A DNA stretch of 41,754 nt from CAYQOX01 sp964419335 (lineage in GTDB: Bacteria > Hinthialibacterota > Hinthialibacteria > Hinthialibacterales > Hinthialibacteraceae), in the NCBI GenBank assembly GCA_964419335.1, contig CAYQOX010000039.1:1-41754 (forward strand). The letters run 5' to 3'. Below, piece by piece: positions 1 through 8,463 of this stretch. Position numbers and translations under genes: made by a program. Under the pieces are notes generated by a model, which did not search any database, was not told where the DNA came from, and saw only the letters and a program-made list of their open reading frames with translations. The number at the start of each line of letters is the position of its first letter. The stretch's first letter is position 1.

Positions 1-1
1 T

Positions 2-2104
2 ATGAAAACAATAATATCGAATTTATGTTCTGTTAATTTGCTCCCTTTAGGATTATGCTGTTGGTATCTTTGTGCCTATATATTACAACCCTATCCGTCG
101 AATCTGATCGCCTTAGCGGTGATTTTTGGGGTAGCCTTTACTTCTTATCGTAACCCCAAGAATGGACTTCTTGGGGCTGTCTTTTTAACTCCTCTCACCT
201 TATCCTTGGGGCGGCATTTGAATACCTACCTCGGCGAAGCGGCTCCCCCTTATTTGGCTTATGCTGAAATTATTTTGATTTCAACTTTATTTGGATGGGT
301 CTTACGCTCACTTGTTTCTACGATTTTCCCTGAAAAGACCAAGGAAATTGAAAAAGAACATACCTCCTTGGAGAAATTGACTTTATGGGTCATGGGGCTT
401 TGGATGGGTTTAGCCTTGGTGGGGCTTATTCCGGCCTTGATCCGTAATATGCATACTTCCCCCTCTTTACCCTTGGAATTGCTTGCCATCAAAGTCTTGT
501 TTTCGCCGGTTTGGGGACCGGGAGATGAGTTTTTCCCTTTAACCATGGGCACACGAATTGTGCTTGTTTTTTGGTTTGTCTATTTCATCCAAAAACTTAT
601 TCAGCAAAAAGAGATACATAAGCAAGTTTTGCAGACCTTTCTCCTTTCGATGGCTCTGGTCTCTTTTTATGCCGTTTTACAGTTTCTGTTCGATATTGGC
701 TATTCAAAATCCGGTCGCACCACGAGTTACATCCAAAGTACTTTCCATGAGAATGAAGCCTTTGCCAGTTTTAACCTTATGGCTTTGGTGATGGCATTCC
801 CGCTTTTTTTTATGGCTGAATCAATATGGCAAAAATTGTATTACGGTGTGATTACCCTACTTTACCTTTCTTCCATCTTTCTTTCCAATTCACGGGCGGT
901 CATGCTGCTGTGGTTGTTGCTCTTGTTGGTATATTTGATTGTTGTCATCGTGAAGCATCCTGAATTTTTGAAAAGACGAAAAAGGGAGTTCATTGCCGCC
1001 TCGATCATCATTCCTCTGACGGTCGTATTGATTTTTATATTTTATCCCCGAACTAGCAATAAATTTGTACGCTTGGCCAAAGATTTTGTCATCATGAGTG
1101 AGTTCGCCAATGAAGTGGGGCCGGTGGATAGGGCGCTTCGCAGTGAAGCCAAAACTCGTACTCCGGGAGGAAGTTTGACCTTGGTGGCGCGAATCAAACT
1201 GTGGCGATCAGCCCTAGAAATGTTCCAAGATTCAAACTACACCGGAGCGGGAACCGGGATTTATTACCGGCTGACCAGTTTTCCCCGGTATCAGGCTTTA
1301 TATAAAACAGAAAATGCCCATATGTATTGGCTGCAACTTTTAGCCGAATTAGGAATCTGGGCTCTTATTATCATTGGGTTTTTTCTCGCCATTCCTTTCT
1401 GTATTCTCTTTTTTTGGGAAGGGGTTTCTTGGGCGCAGCGGTTATTTGGATATGGCCTATTGGTCTTATGGTTTTGTAATATCCTCGGGCAATCTTTGCT
1501 CCAAAGTGAACTGATGTGGTATGTCAGTATTTTGTTTGGAGTGTATTTTGTTGGAAGTTTGCCCGCGATTTTTGAACGTTTTTTTCTGAGGGTGCCTCTA
1601 CGAAAGATCGGTTTTTCTTCTATCCTTTTGATTCTCCTTACCCAAGTGGGCGTATGGGCTGTGGGTGGGGTGAATGTGGATAACATAGGCATCCCCACCA
1701 TCCGGAATGAATCGTATAAGCATCGCTTTGATGCAATGGGACATCGCTACATGCAGGTGGGGTGGAGTGTCACCGAAACGATTTATATCCCTACAAACGA
1801 TACCAAGATTGAATTTCGGGTAAAAGCCAGTACCGCCGAGGATCAAACCGATACAACCATAACCATCAAGGGGATGGCGCTGGATGAATTTGACCGAATC
1901 TTGTCCGCTCAAGAGATCGAATTACGGGAAAGCGATGGAATTCAGAGTTTGATCTTACCGATTCCCGATAAAAGCGAAGAGCGAGTCAAAACCTTATTGA
2001 CAGTGGATCAGGTGGATTGGAGAGGAAACTTATACAAAAGCGAAGATCGAGAATTGGTGGGATTCAACTACTACGGTTATCGCTTAAAGATGGATTCAGA
2101 ATAA
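2..2104 (+). CDS. O-antigen ligase / Wzy-type polymerase family membrane protein
   Basis: The protein is a 700-residue polytopic membrane protein. It has about a dozen hydrophobic segments up to residue ~560, then a ~140-residue soluble, probably extracytoplasmic, C-terminal domain. The segment around SNSRAVMLLW (~res. 298) and the later 'YKTENAHMYWLQLLAELG' stretch are typical of the O-antigen ligase (Wzy_C/WaaL) family, where a large periplasmic loop precedes an H-x-x-x-L-x-x-x-x-E-x-G-type motif. Family members polymerise lipid-linked glycan repeats or ligate them to an acceptor at the periplasmic face. The ATG lies at the very edge of the window, so no ribosome site can be judged and the true start could be upstream. 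The sugar-phosphate transferase 0.9 kb downstream fits a surface-glycan role. The family call is good; polymerase versus ligase cannot be decided. Confidence 0.8.
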   Translation: MKTIISNLCSVNLLPLGLCCWYLCAYILQPYPSNLIALAVIFGVAFTSYRNPKNGLLGAVFLTPLTLSLGRHLNTYLGEAAPPYLAYAEIILISTLFGWVLRSLVSTIFPEKTKEIEKEHTSLEKLTLWVMGLWMGLALVGLIPALIRNMHTSPSLPLELLAIKVLFSPVWGPGDEFFPLTMGTRIVLVFWFVYFIQKLIQQKEIHKQVLQTFLLSMALVSFYAVLQFLFDIGYSKSGRTTSYIQSTFHENEAFASFNLMALVMAFPLFFMAESIWQKLYYGVITLLYLSSIFLSNSRAVMLLWLLLLLVYLIVVIVKHPEFLKRRKREFIAASIIIPLTVVLIFIFYPRTSNKFVRLAKDFVIMSEFANEVGPVDRALRSEAKTRTPGGSLTLVARIKLWRSALEMFQDSNYTGAGTGIYYRLTSFPRYQALYKTENAHMYWLQLLAELGIWALIIIGFFLAIPFCILFFWEGVSWAQRLFGYGLLVLWFCNILGQSLLQSELMWYVSILFGVYFVGSLPAIFERFFLRVPLRKIGFSSILLILLTQVGVWAVGGVNVDNIGIPTIRNESYKHRFDAMGHRYMQVGWSVTETIYIPTNDTKIEFRVKASTAEDQTDTTITIKGMALDEFDRILSAQEIELRESDGIQSLILPIPDKSEERVKTLLTVDQVDWRGNLYKSEDRELVGFNYYGYRLKMDSE

Positions 2105-2135
2105 GTGGATAACCGCACTTGCGCCAGAGAATCCA

Positions 2136-2642
2136 TTACATATCGTACAGAGTGTCATCGTAGGACCATGGACCGCCTGCTCCACCACCTGGGGCGTCTT
2201 CATCCAACGCGCCGAAGATATCGCCCATCTCTTCTTCAATTTTCTCGGGGTCTTCGCCTTTTTCCAGCCGGCGGATGGCTTCATTGAATTCTGGTCCCAA
2301 GTCCATTCCGGTCGATTCGGTTAATTTCCGCATAAAATTCCCCATCTGGCGAGGGTCATTTTCATCAACGGTATCGGCTTGGCTCATCAGTCTCATCATT
2401 TCTCGCTCAACCCGGGCTTGCTGGTCTGGGGTCATGTTGGCGAAGGGGTCGTTTTCGTCACCGGATTCACTATCGCCTGAGGTTTGGGCTTGCGCTTTAC
2501 CAATGGCAAAGGATGAAGGCACTTTCTTCATATCTTGATTATTGCATTTTGGACAAGCAGGGATTTTGGTTTGCGAAATTTGCTGACTCCAAAATTGAAA
2601 GATGGTTCGACATTTTGAGCAGGCATATTCGTAAATCGGCAC
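2136..2642 (-). CDS. FmdB-family zinc-ribbon regulatory-type protein with acidic C-terminal extension
   Basis: The N-terminus reads V/MPIYEYACSKC, the hallmark of the FmdB/CxxC_CxxC_SSSS family. It is followed by a second pair, CPKC, and a KKVPSSFAIG stretch, giving two CxxC pairs for one zinc ribbon in the first ~40 residues. I start it at the GTG at 2642, because family members begin exactly at this Pro-Ile-Tyr-Glu-Tyr motif and a G-rich stretch lies just upstream. The upstream ATG at 2687 would add 15 residues foreign to the family. Residues ~45-168 are acidic, Met/Glu/Asp-rich and probably partly disordered, ending in a Gly-rich tail. The family was named from a formamidase operon and is often called regulatory, but its biochemical role is poorly defined. 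It is convergent with the O-antigen ligase gene. Confidence 0.8.
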   Translation of the reverse strand: MPIYEYACSKCRTIFQFWSQQISQTKIPACPKCNNQDMKKVPSSFAIGKAQAQTSGDSESGDENDPFANMTPDQQARVEREMMRLMSQADTVDENDPRQMGNFMRKLTESTGMDLGPEFNEAIRRLEKGEDPEKIEEEMGDIFGALDEDAPGGGAGGPWSYDDTLYDM

Positions 2643-3039
2643 GACAGATACCCCCGGCGAAACAAGAATTTTGACTTGCGTACACAAAAGGAACGATTTA
2701 TGATATTATAAGTTTTATTAATGGAATATTCCACTTTTAGATTATATAAAACAGAGTCAAAATACAAGCCTTTAAGGTTTTCTTTTTGGATCTAGAGAAT
2801 AATAAACTCTGAGATTTGGATAATATCATTTTAATCGTACTGCACCTTTCATACAACCTTTGATTTTTCTCGCAACGATTGCAAACGGTGATTCACATCA
2901 TAGGCCTGAACTTGAGGAGAAATGAGTTTATTTGTGTTGAAATAATACTTCTCCTCTCTTAAAATTGTTGTATATGGATATTCTATAACTCTGTGTGTGG
3001 TCGTATCGGGAGTAATAAGCCGCCAACGAAATAGATCTC
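2643..3039. other. Non-coding gap with a leader inverted repeat and a -10-like box
   Basis: No protein gene is supported in this AT-rich stretch. On the minus strand a perfect TATAAT (complement of 2741-2746) lies upstream of the FmdB-type gene and could be its -10 box, though the best -35 candidate is spaced only 15 bases away. Upstream of the sugar-phosphate transferase, GAGGAGAA at 2914-2921 is mirrored by TTCTCCTC at 2949-2956. Between the arms sits a 6-codon reading frame starting at 2922 directly after the Shine-Dalgarno-like left arm. This could be a small regulated leader or chance. Confidence 0.3.
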
Positions 3040-4830
3040 ATGCCAAGATTCCTTGAATTTTTAATAGCCCTGGTAGCCTTTATTCTACTGATCCCGCTTT
3101 TTGTTGTGCTCAGTGTGGCTATTGTTCTCGATTCCCGTGGCTGGCCGTTTTTTTTCCAGAAACGGATAGGGAAAGATGGGAAACCTTTCTGGATGATCAA
3201 ATTCAGAAAGATGTATTCCTACGTTCCTCCAGATGGGAAAGGGATTACCTCAACTCATGATGTTCGATTAACGCGCATGGGGCGTATCCTCGAGCGCTTT
3301 AAATTAGATGAACTGCCACAGATCATCAATGTTTTATTGGGACAAATGGCCTTGGTGGGACCGCGGCCGGAAATCGAGCGTTTTACGAAGTATTATCCAG
3401 AAAAATGGGAAAAAGTCTTTTCCATCCATCCTGGGGTTATTGGTTATAGCCAGATAAAGGTCCCCCATGAGGGGGACCTGTATCCAAAAGATTGCTTAAA
3501 CCATGAAGCCTTTTATGTAGAAAATATTCTTCCCGCTAAGCTGGAAAATGAGATCGAATATCTGGGAAAAAAGAGCACATGGTTGGATCTATCAATCCTG
3601 TTAAAGGTCAGTTTCTCCCTTCTAACCCGCACGATTACCTTGCGTTGGTTGATGGTGCACTTGAGTTCATTGTTTGTCTTCTTGGTGGATACGGTCCTGT
3701 CTTGTCTCAGTTTACTGGTGAGTTTTGCCCTGGTGTTTCAACTAGGAATTCCCAATACTTTCTATCTCCTAATGTATGACGTAATTTTCTACAGCCTTCT
3801 CATTCGTCCCTTCTTTTTCATTTTATACGGTTTACCCAGGTTTCCCATTTCTTCATCGATTACCACTCGCTACATCCTCGCAATTTTGAAACCATGTCTT
3901 TATTCCTCACTCTTGTTAGTGATGGTGTTAATGATCGTGGAAAAGCGTGATCTTGTATTAAGTGCTCATTTGGTCGATGCTTTTCTACTCCCTTCATTAC
4001 TCTTGCTAGTACGTCTCTTTTATATTTCTTTACATGATTCCCTGATTGTTACGAACTCATTTCAATCGCTTGTTCGAGTGTTTTCTCACGTCATGATTTT
4101 TCTTCTCAGTGGATTTTTTGGTTTCTTGTCATTCTGGTTATCCCATATGATTCGCATGCAGGAATTAAACATGAATAATCTTATTCCGCGTATTGGCTCT
4201 ATATCCCTTTGTGTCTTTGTGATTCGAACCGTTTTAGCCATAATGGCGTGGCCGCCAAGAAGCCGCAGCTGGCTTTCCTTTTTTAAACGTGAAATTCCCA
4301 GAATTTTACAAGCCTCCCTGATTGGTACTGGACTCATTCTCATTACCTATCTAATCTTCCAAAATCATAATTATTCTCGTTTCTCATTGATATTCGATAT
4401 GTTTTTATATGCCAGTTTTATGACCATGGTATCGATGATTTGGTGCATGCCCTTGATCAAAATGAGCCATCAGCACCAATCACGTCGAACCATTATCATT
4501 GGAATTGGGGTTGAAACAGAACTCTTTCTGAGTACCATCGACAGGCTGAATGATGATCACTTGGACATCGTCGGCATCGTGACCGAAATTGACTGGAAGC
4601 GCTTTTCTTCCATCGCGGGCTTTCGTGTGATTGGTACCATTAGTGACTTGGAATCCCTGATTGAGGTTTATCATCCTTCCGTCTTAGTGACATGGGAGTG
4701 GATTCAAGAAAAAGATTATTATAATTATATAAAAGATTTATGCCGCAAACATGGGATTGAATTGTGCATTAATCCCAGCGTGAATTCTCTCTTGGTTAAT
4801 AGTCAATCTTCAGAAAATGTTGTCGCTTAA
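3040..4830 (+). CDS. Polyprenyl-phosphate sugar-1-phosphate transferase with reversed domain order (catalytic domain N-terminal)
   Basis: Residues 1-~200 are a bacterial sugar transferase domain: a hydrophobic re-entrant helix (res. 5-30, with Pro19), KFRKM (54-58), and DELPQ with the catalytic Asp90-Glu91 pair, followed by LVGPRPE. Enzymes of this family move a sugar-1-phosphate from a nucleotide sugar to undecaprenyl phosphate to begin a surface glycan. Residues ~205-475 hold about eight to ten membrane segments. Residues ~480-590 form a Rossmann-like CoA_binding_3-type domain (RRTIIIGIGVE, then DIVGIV and PSVLVT). In WbaP-like enzymes these membrane and Rossmann parts come before the catalytic domain; here they follow it. 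The frame is open throughout and the start lies right before the catalytic helix, so this looks like a real fusion. The initiating substrate is unknown. The start has only a weak ribosome site. Confidence 0.82.
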   Translation: MPRFLEFLIALVAFILLIPLFVVLSVAIVLDSRGWPFFFQKRIGKDGKPFWMIKFRKMYSYVPPDGKGITSTHDVRLTRMGRILERFKLDELPQIINVLLGQMALVGPRPEIERFTKYYPEKWEKVFSIHPGVIGYSQIKVPHEGDLYPKDCLNHEAFYVENILPAKLENEIEYLGKKSTWLDLSILLKVSFSLLTRTITLRWLMVHLSSLFVFLVDTVLSCLSLLVSFALVFQLGIPNTFYLLMYDVIFYSLLIRPFFFILYGLPRFPISSSITTRYILAILKPCLYSSLLLVMVLMIVEKRDLVLSAHLVDAFLLPSLLLLVRLFYISLHDSLIVTNSFQSLVRVFSHVMIFLLSGFFGFLSFWLSHMIRMQELNMNNLIPRIGSISLCVFVIRTVLAIMAWPPRSRSWLSFFKREIPRILQASLIGTGLILITYLIFQNHNYSRFSLIFDMFLYASFMTMVSMIWCMPLIKMSHQHQSRRTIIIGIGVETELFLSTIDRLNDDHLDIVGIVTEIDWKRFSSIAGFRVIGTISDLESLIEVYHPSVLVTWEWIQEKDYYNYIKDLCRKHGIELCINPSVNSLLVNSQSSENVVA

Positions 4831-4870
4831 ATTGGAGTGAAAAATACACCAACGATGAAACCTAAAGGGG

Positions 4871-5374
4871 TTACTCTTCCGGGTTAACCTCTACGATGTG
4901 GTGGGAAATCGAATCCCCAATTTCCAATATTCCATAGGTGCCTACGTCATCATTGAGAAAAAGGCTTCCGGGATTAAAGACAGTTTGCCCTTCAACTTCA
5001 GTCCAAATCGGTACATGGGAATGACCAAAAAGGATGACATCGACATCATCAAAAACCTTGGTGACCCGTTTTTCTAAGTTTTTACGAGGTCCCCAACCAT
5101 GAACTAATCCGAAGGTTTTTCCATTAATTTCGATCTTTTTCTTCTCAGGTAATTGAGTCCGCAGTTCAGCGCTTTCACAATTTCCATGCACGGCAATGAC
5201 TGGGGCGATCTGTTGGAGTTCAAGATAGGTTTCGAGATTACAAAAATCGCCGAGATGGATAATAACATCCATCTCCTTCATGGCTTCAAGGACTTGTTGG
5301 GGGAACTCTCCCGACTCGGGAAAATGGGTATCGGATAAAACACCAATTTTTGTGATGGCATTTTCTTGTGTCAT
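4871..5374 (-). CDS. YfcE-family metallophosphoesterase
   Basis: This 167-residue protein has all signatures of the small MJ0936/YfcE calcineurin-like phosphodiesterases: SDTH (Asp15, His17), LGDF (Asp43), HGNCE (Asn65), a VHGWG histidine, FGHSHVP near residue 115 and FNPGS. These residues bind two metal ions and hydrolyse phosphodiesters, in vitro often generic ones; the physiological substrate is usually unknown. It has no signal peptide and is probably cytosolic. The start at 5374 has an AGAGG ribosome site five bases upstream. Its 3' end faces the sugar-phosphate transferase gene with a 40-base gap and no clear terminator between them. Confidence 0.88.
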   Translation of the reverse strand: MTQENAITKIGVLSDTHFPESGEFPQQVLEAMKEMDVIIHLGDFCNLETYLELQQIAPVIAVHGNCESAELRTQLPEKKKIEINGKTFGLVHGWGPRKNLEKRVTKVFDDVDVILFGHSHVPIWTEVEGQTVFNPGSLFLNDDVGTYGILEIGDSISHHIVEVNPEE

Positions 5375-5477
5375 AGTACCTCTGGAGATTGAGTTCGTGA
5401 TTTTGCTTTTCCTTGCATTCTACCCTTGGTGAAACATGGCAAAAGGGGAAAAGAAGAGAAACAAAAAATTACAAGAA

Positions 5478-5506
5478 ATGACAAAATTTATTTGTTTTGC
5501 TATAGT
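5478..5506 (+). promoter_or_regulatory. Putative sigma-70-type promoter for the dockerin-like secreted protein gene
   Basis: ATGACA at 5478-5483 (5/6 match to the -35 consensus) is followed after 17 bases by TATAGT at 5501-5506 (5/6 match to -10). It points toward the gene beginning at 5677 and would leave a leader of ~165 bases. The rest of the ~300-base gap 5375-5676 is AT-rich and shows no gene. Confidence 0.35.
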
Positions 5507-5676
5507 TAAAAAAAATGAAATTTTGATAATAGGTTTATGCTCTCCATTGTAAAAGTGGTTGTTAGCCATCCAAACCACATTTATTGCGATTTTTTTGAAT
5601 CTCGCGTACAATGGGGTTGTTTTTCGATGAATGTGTGATTAACCCAAAAAATACTTATGGAAGGGGTCGTGTTGTG

Positions 5677-8304
5677 ATGCGTGGTCAAATGAAGTCAAAA
5701 CAATTGCCGAAATTTCTTCATTTTTCGTTCATTATTCTTTTCTCTTTTTTTGTAGCTACCTTGGGACAAGCCCAAACGGTTGAGCAGGATTTATTCGAAG
5801 ATGATTCTCTGCGGATCGATGCTCTTGATTTGTTCTTATTCTCTCAACAATGGGGGCTAGAATCCGAAAACGGAGAGCTGCGAGCCGATCTAAATGGGGA
5901 CAATGTGGTCAATCATGAGGATTTACTTCTTTTCATTTCTATCTTTCATTCAGAGGTACAGCAGCCGACTCCAACCCCCACACTTACCCCGGAAGATGCA
6001 ACTCCGACTCCCACCCTCACTCCTACACCGGAGGATGCGACTCCCACACCGACCTCGGTACCGGATGTGACTCCAACCCCAACAAACACGCCGGAGCCGA
6101 CTTCAACCCCAACTTTACCTCCGGTGGACGATACCCCTACTCCGGTCCCGACCGATACACCCACGCCGACGCCGGAAGAAGATACCCCAACTCCGACTCT
6201 TACGCCGACGTTGCCTCCTTCGGAATTTGAAGGCTTTTTCACCGATTTTGATGCCTTAGAAGCCATTACGGAAGGCGGGTTTCTAACTCGGGATGAGTCG
6301 GATTTGAATGGTTTGATAGAGGAAGGGCGTGTGCCTCATGAGGATTACTTCGTTATTCCATGGAGCGTAATTAATACCGAAGAGGAGGATTTCGGAACCG
6401 CAGTTAGCGAACCGAATAGTGCTGGATTTAACGCAGAAAATAATGGCTTCTACGAAACTTGGCAAACCTCGATTTTGGAAATTGAACAAGAATTTGATAC
6501 CACCCAGGCTCAAGAACCAGTACTGGCTTTTGAAATTGCTTATTCTTTAACTCAACCTTTTACCTCTATTGATGATTTTCTGGTGGTAGAAATTCTCCAA
6601 CAGGATCAAGATAATTGGTCGCTTCTCGATATCAATAACGATGGCCAAGTCGTTGACGATCGTGGTGCTTTCGAAGATGGAGTCATGGCAGAAGGCTCTT
6701 TCGATGGATTCTTTGGCGTCTCCAATCCCAACAAAGAAGTCGATGAACCTTTAACCAAGGAAGATTTTCAGTACATTGAGGTTCCACTACCCAAAGTGGA
6801 ATCCCTTCGCATTGCGTTTCGCTTCGAAAGCGATATCTCTATGAATGATGAAGGAGCGTATATCGATGATTTACGCGTCTTCGATAAAGTGGATTCTGGC
6901 ACCGCCGAACCACAAATCCGTCAAGTGATCAGTCTCGTTGGCGATGAGGATACCCTCTATGTGGATACAGAAAACCGAGTGCAAATCTCCGGGCGTGATT
7001 TAAGGCAAATCCAAACCGTGCTGTTCAACAGCCGGGATGGCGAAATAGAATTGGATTTCACCCAAGTAGATGACTTCCTGGAAACAGAGCTGCCGCGCTT
7101 GTCGGACCCCAGTCAATCCGAAGAAGCTACCCTCCAAGTGATTACAGAAGACGACATTGCTTCAGAACCCTTCACAGTCACAATGGAGGCTGCGCCAGAG
7201 CCTGAATTGGATCAGATCAGTCCTTCTCCTTTTTATTTAAATACAAGTGATACCACTTTGCGCATCTTTGGTAATCATTTCCGTCCAGCATTTGATGGGG
7301 CGACCGAAGCAGAGGGCACGGTCATTATTGTGGATGATTTTGTCAACGAGCCCCTCGTTTTTGATGATCCAGAACTGTTCCAAACACGTAATTTGACTGA
7401 ACTCGTGGTAGATGCCGCAGCCTTACGTGATCTGGAACCGGGTCCTGTGACAGTGTATTTACGTAATGAATATTCGGGGTTAGAAAGCAATTCAGCAGAC
7501 TTAAACTTAAGCGGAGGCGAACCTCCCCAAGAATATACCATCGAAGAATTTCTCGTCTCTCTTGGGCTTGGAGATTATGAGTATACTCCCGAAGAAGAAA
7601 TCTACCCACTGCAGACGGATATGCAGTTCAGCTTAGTATGGGAAGGCGAAGGTTTAGACGAAGTGGATTTAAATATCGATGTTGGCAGTGAGCCTATTGT
7701 GATCAACGGCGAATTGGCACCGAATGTCGATTCCGATCGAGTGGAATACAATGTGGATCGGTTTGGGTTTGCTGTGGATTTAACATTCGCTCCCTTATTC
7801 TTTGATACGGTTGGCGAGGTCACCACCGCGGTTCGTATTGGCAATGCCGAGCCTGTGATTCATACATTTTCCTTCTCTGAAACTTTACCCCCGGTGTTGT
7901 ATGAACGGGATGACGATTGGGCGACAACCACTATAAGCAATCAACAAGATGAATTTATTAAGGTTGTAGGTGACAACTTCCGTGGCTTAGGGCAATTGGA
8001 AACCACCACCCGGGTTTATCTTATCCCCGCTGAGATTGAAGAGCCCACGGAAGACGATCTCATCGAACTGCCGCCAATTGAGAATATGATCGATAAAATT
8101 ATCCAACCCATTATAAGTGATAGCTTAAATGGTGAAGATACCCTCTATGTCACGGTGCCCGCCTTCACGGTCGGCTTCGAGGAAGATCAAACTTCACGTC
8201 AGTTCCGAATTCGCGTGGTTAATCCCGATTCCGGCTTGTTTGTAGATAGTCCCCCGATAGTCGAGGGAGAAGAGAATCGGGTACTTACCATCACCAACGA
8301 TTAA
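5677..8304 (+). CDS. Secreted multidomain protein: dockerin-like module, Thr-Pro linker, lectin-like and IPT/TIG-like domains
   Basis: I use the ATG at 5677, preceded by AAGGGG at 5661-5666. It begins a basic then hydrophobic signal peptide (res. ~5-33, ending near GQAQT), whereas the upstream ATG at 5611 does not. Residues ~42-90 form a dockerin-like pair. The second half carries an EF-hand-type loop with Asp71, Asn73, Asp75, Asn79 and Asp82; the first is degenerate. Residues ~95-182 are a Thr-Pro-rich linker. After it comes a beta-rich domain (~185-405) with a 'AYIDDLRVF' signature, as in jelly-roll or MAM-like modules, then two to three IPT/TIG-like beta domains (~res. 410-640, 740-870). 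No catalytic motif was recognised. Its role is probably surface or extracellular binding. Strongly acidic composition fits an exported protein. A clear terminator follows. Confidence 0.7.
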   Translation: MRGQMKSKQLPKFLHFSFIILFSFFVATLGQAQTVEQDLFEDDSLRIDALDLFLFSQQWGLESENGELRADLNGDNVVNHEDLLLFISIFHSEVQQPTPTPTLTPEDATPTPTLTPTPEDATPTPTSVPDVTPTPTNTPEPTSTPTLPPVDDTPTPVPTDTPTPTPEEDTPTPTLTPTLPPSEFEGFFTDFDALEAITEGGFLTRDESDLNGLIEEGRVPHEDYFVIPWSVINTEEEDFGTAVSEPNSAGFNAENNGFYETWQTSILEIEQEFDTTQAQEPVLAFEIAYSLTQPFTSIDDFLVVEILQQDQDNWSLLDINNDGQVVDDRGAFEDGVMAEGSFDGFFGVSNPNKEVDEPLTKEDFQYIEVPLPKVESLRIAFRFESDISMNDEGAYIDDLRVFDKVDSGTAEPQIRQVISLVGDEDTLYVDTENRVQISGRDLRQIQTVLFNSRDGEIELDFTQVDDFLETELPRLSDPSQSEEATLQVITEDDIASEPFTVTMEAAPEPELDQISPSPFYLNTSDTTLRIFGNHFRPAFDGATEAEGTVIIVDDFVNEPLVFDDPELFQTRNLTELVVDAAALRDLEPGPVTVYLRNEYSGLESNSADLNLSGGEPPQEYTIEEFLVSLGLGDYEYTPEEEIYPLQTDMQFSLVWEGEGLDEVDLNIDVGSEPIVINGELAPNVDSDRVEYNVDRFGFAVDLTFAPLFFDTVGEVTTAVRIGNAEPVIHTFSFSETLPPVLYERDDDWATTTISNQQDEFIKVVGDNFRGLGQLETTTRVYLIPAEIEEPTEDDLIELPPIENMIDKIIQPIISDSLNGEDTLYVTVPAFTVGFEEDQTSRQFRIRVVNPDSGLFVDSPPIVEGEENRVLTITND
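5961..6220 (+). repeat. Thr-Pro-rich linker-coding repeat
   Basis: Degenerate short repeats encode PTPT/TPTLTP units interrupted by acidic EDATP and PEE segments. The same linker style recurs in the giant protein at the right end of the window, which ties both to one extracellular protein tradition of this organism. Confidence 0.85.
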
Positions 8305-8324
8305 GGGTAAGTTTGATATTTCGT

Positions 8325-8353
8325 AAAAAAAGGCCGCCTTGTGCGGCCTTTTT
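8325..8353 (+). terminator. Rho-independent terminator after the dockerin-like gene
   Basis: GGCCGC (8332-8337) and GCGGCC (8343-8348) pair around the loop CTTGT. Runs of A on the left and T on the right extend the stem and make it potentially bidirectional. It begins 20 bases after the stop codon. Confidence 0.85.
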
Positions 8354-8463
8354 CATGGGCTCTCATTGAAAACTTCAGACTTGATTCTCTCTGGTCGAAA
8401 ATGAAGGTGTATAAGATGTAAAAAACAAAATAATATTCAGATTTATTTTAAGGCGAATATACT

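Noticed and set aside
2844..2925. Possible cyclic-di-GMP riboswitch before the sugar-phosphate transferase
   Set aside because: GCAAAC and GGCCTGAAC resemble pieces of the GEMM core, but the enclosing stems and tetraloop receptor cannot be drawn.
5946..6266. Minus-strand frame with a Val/Gly-rich repeat product opposite the TP linker
   Set aside because: It is the mirror of the PTPT codons (GVGVGV) and has no ribosome site; the forward gene explains it fully.
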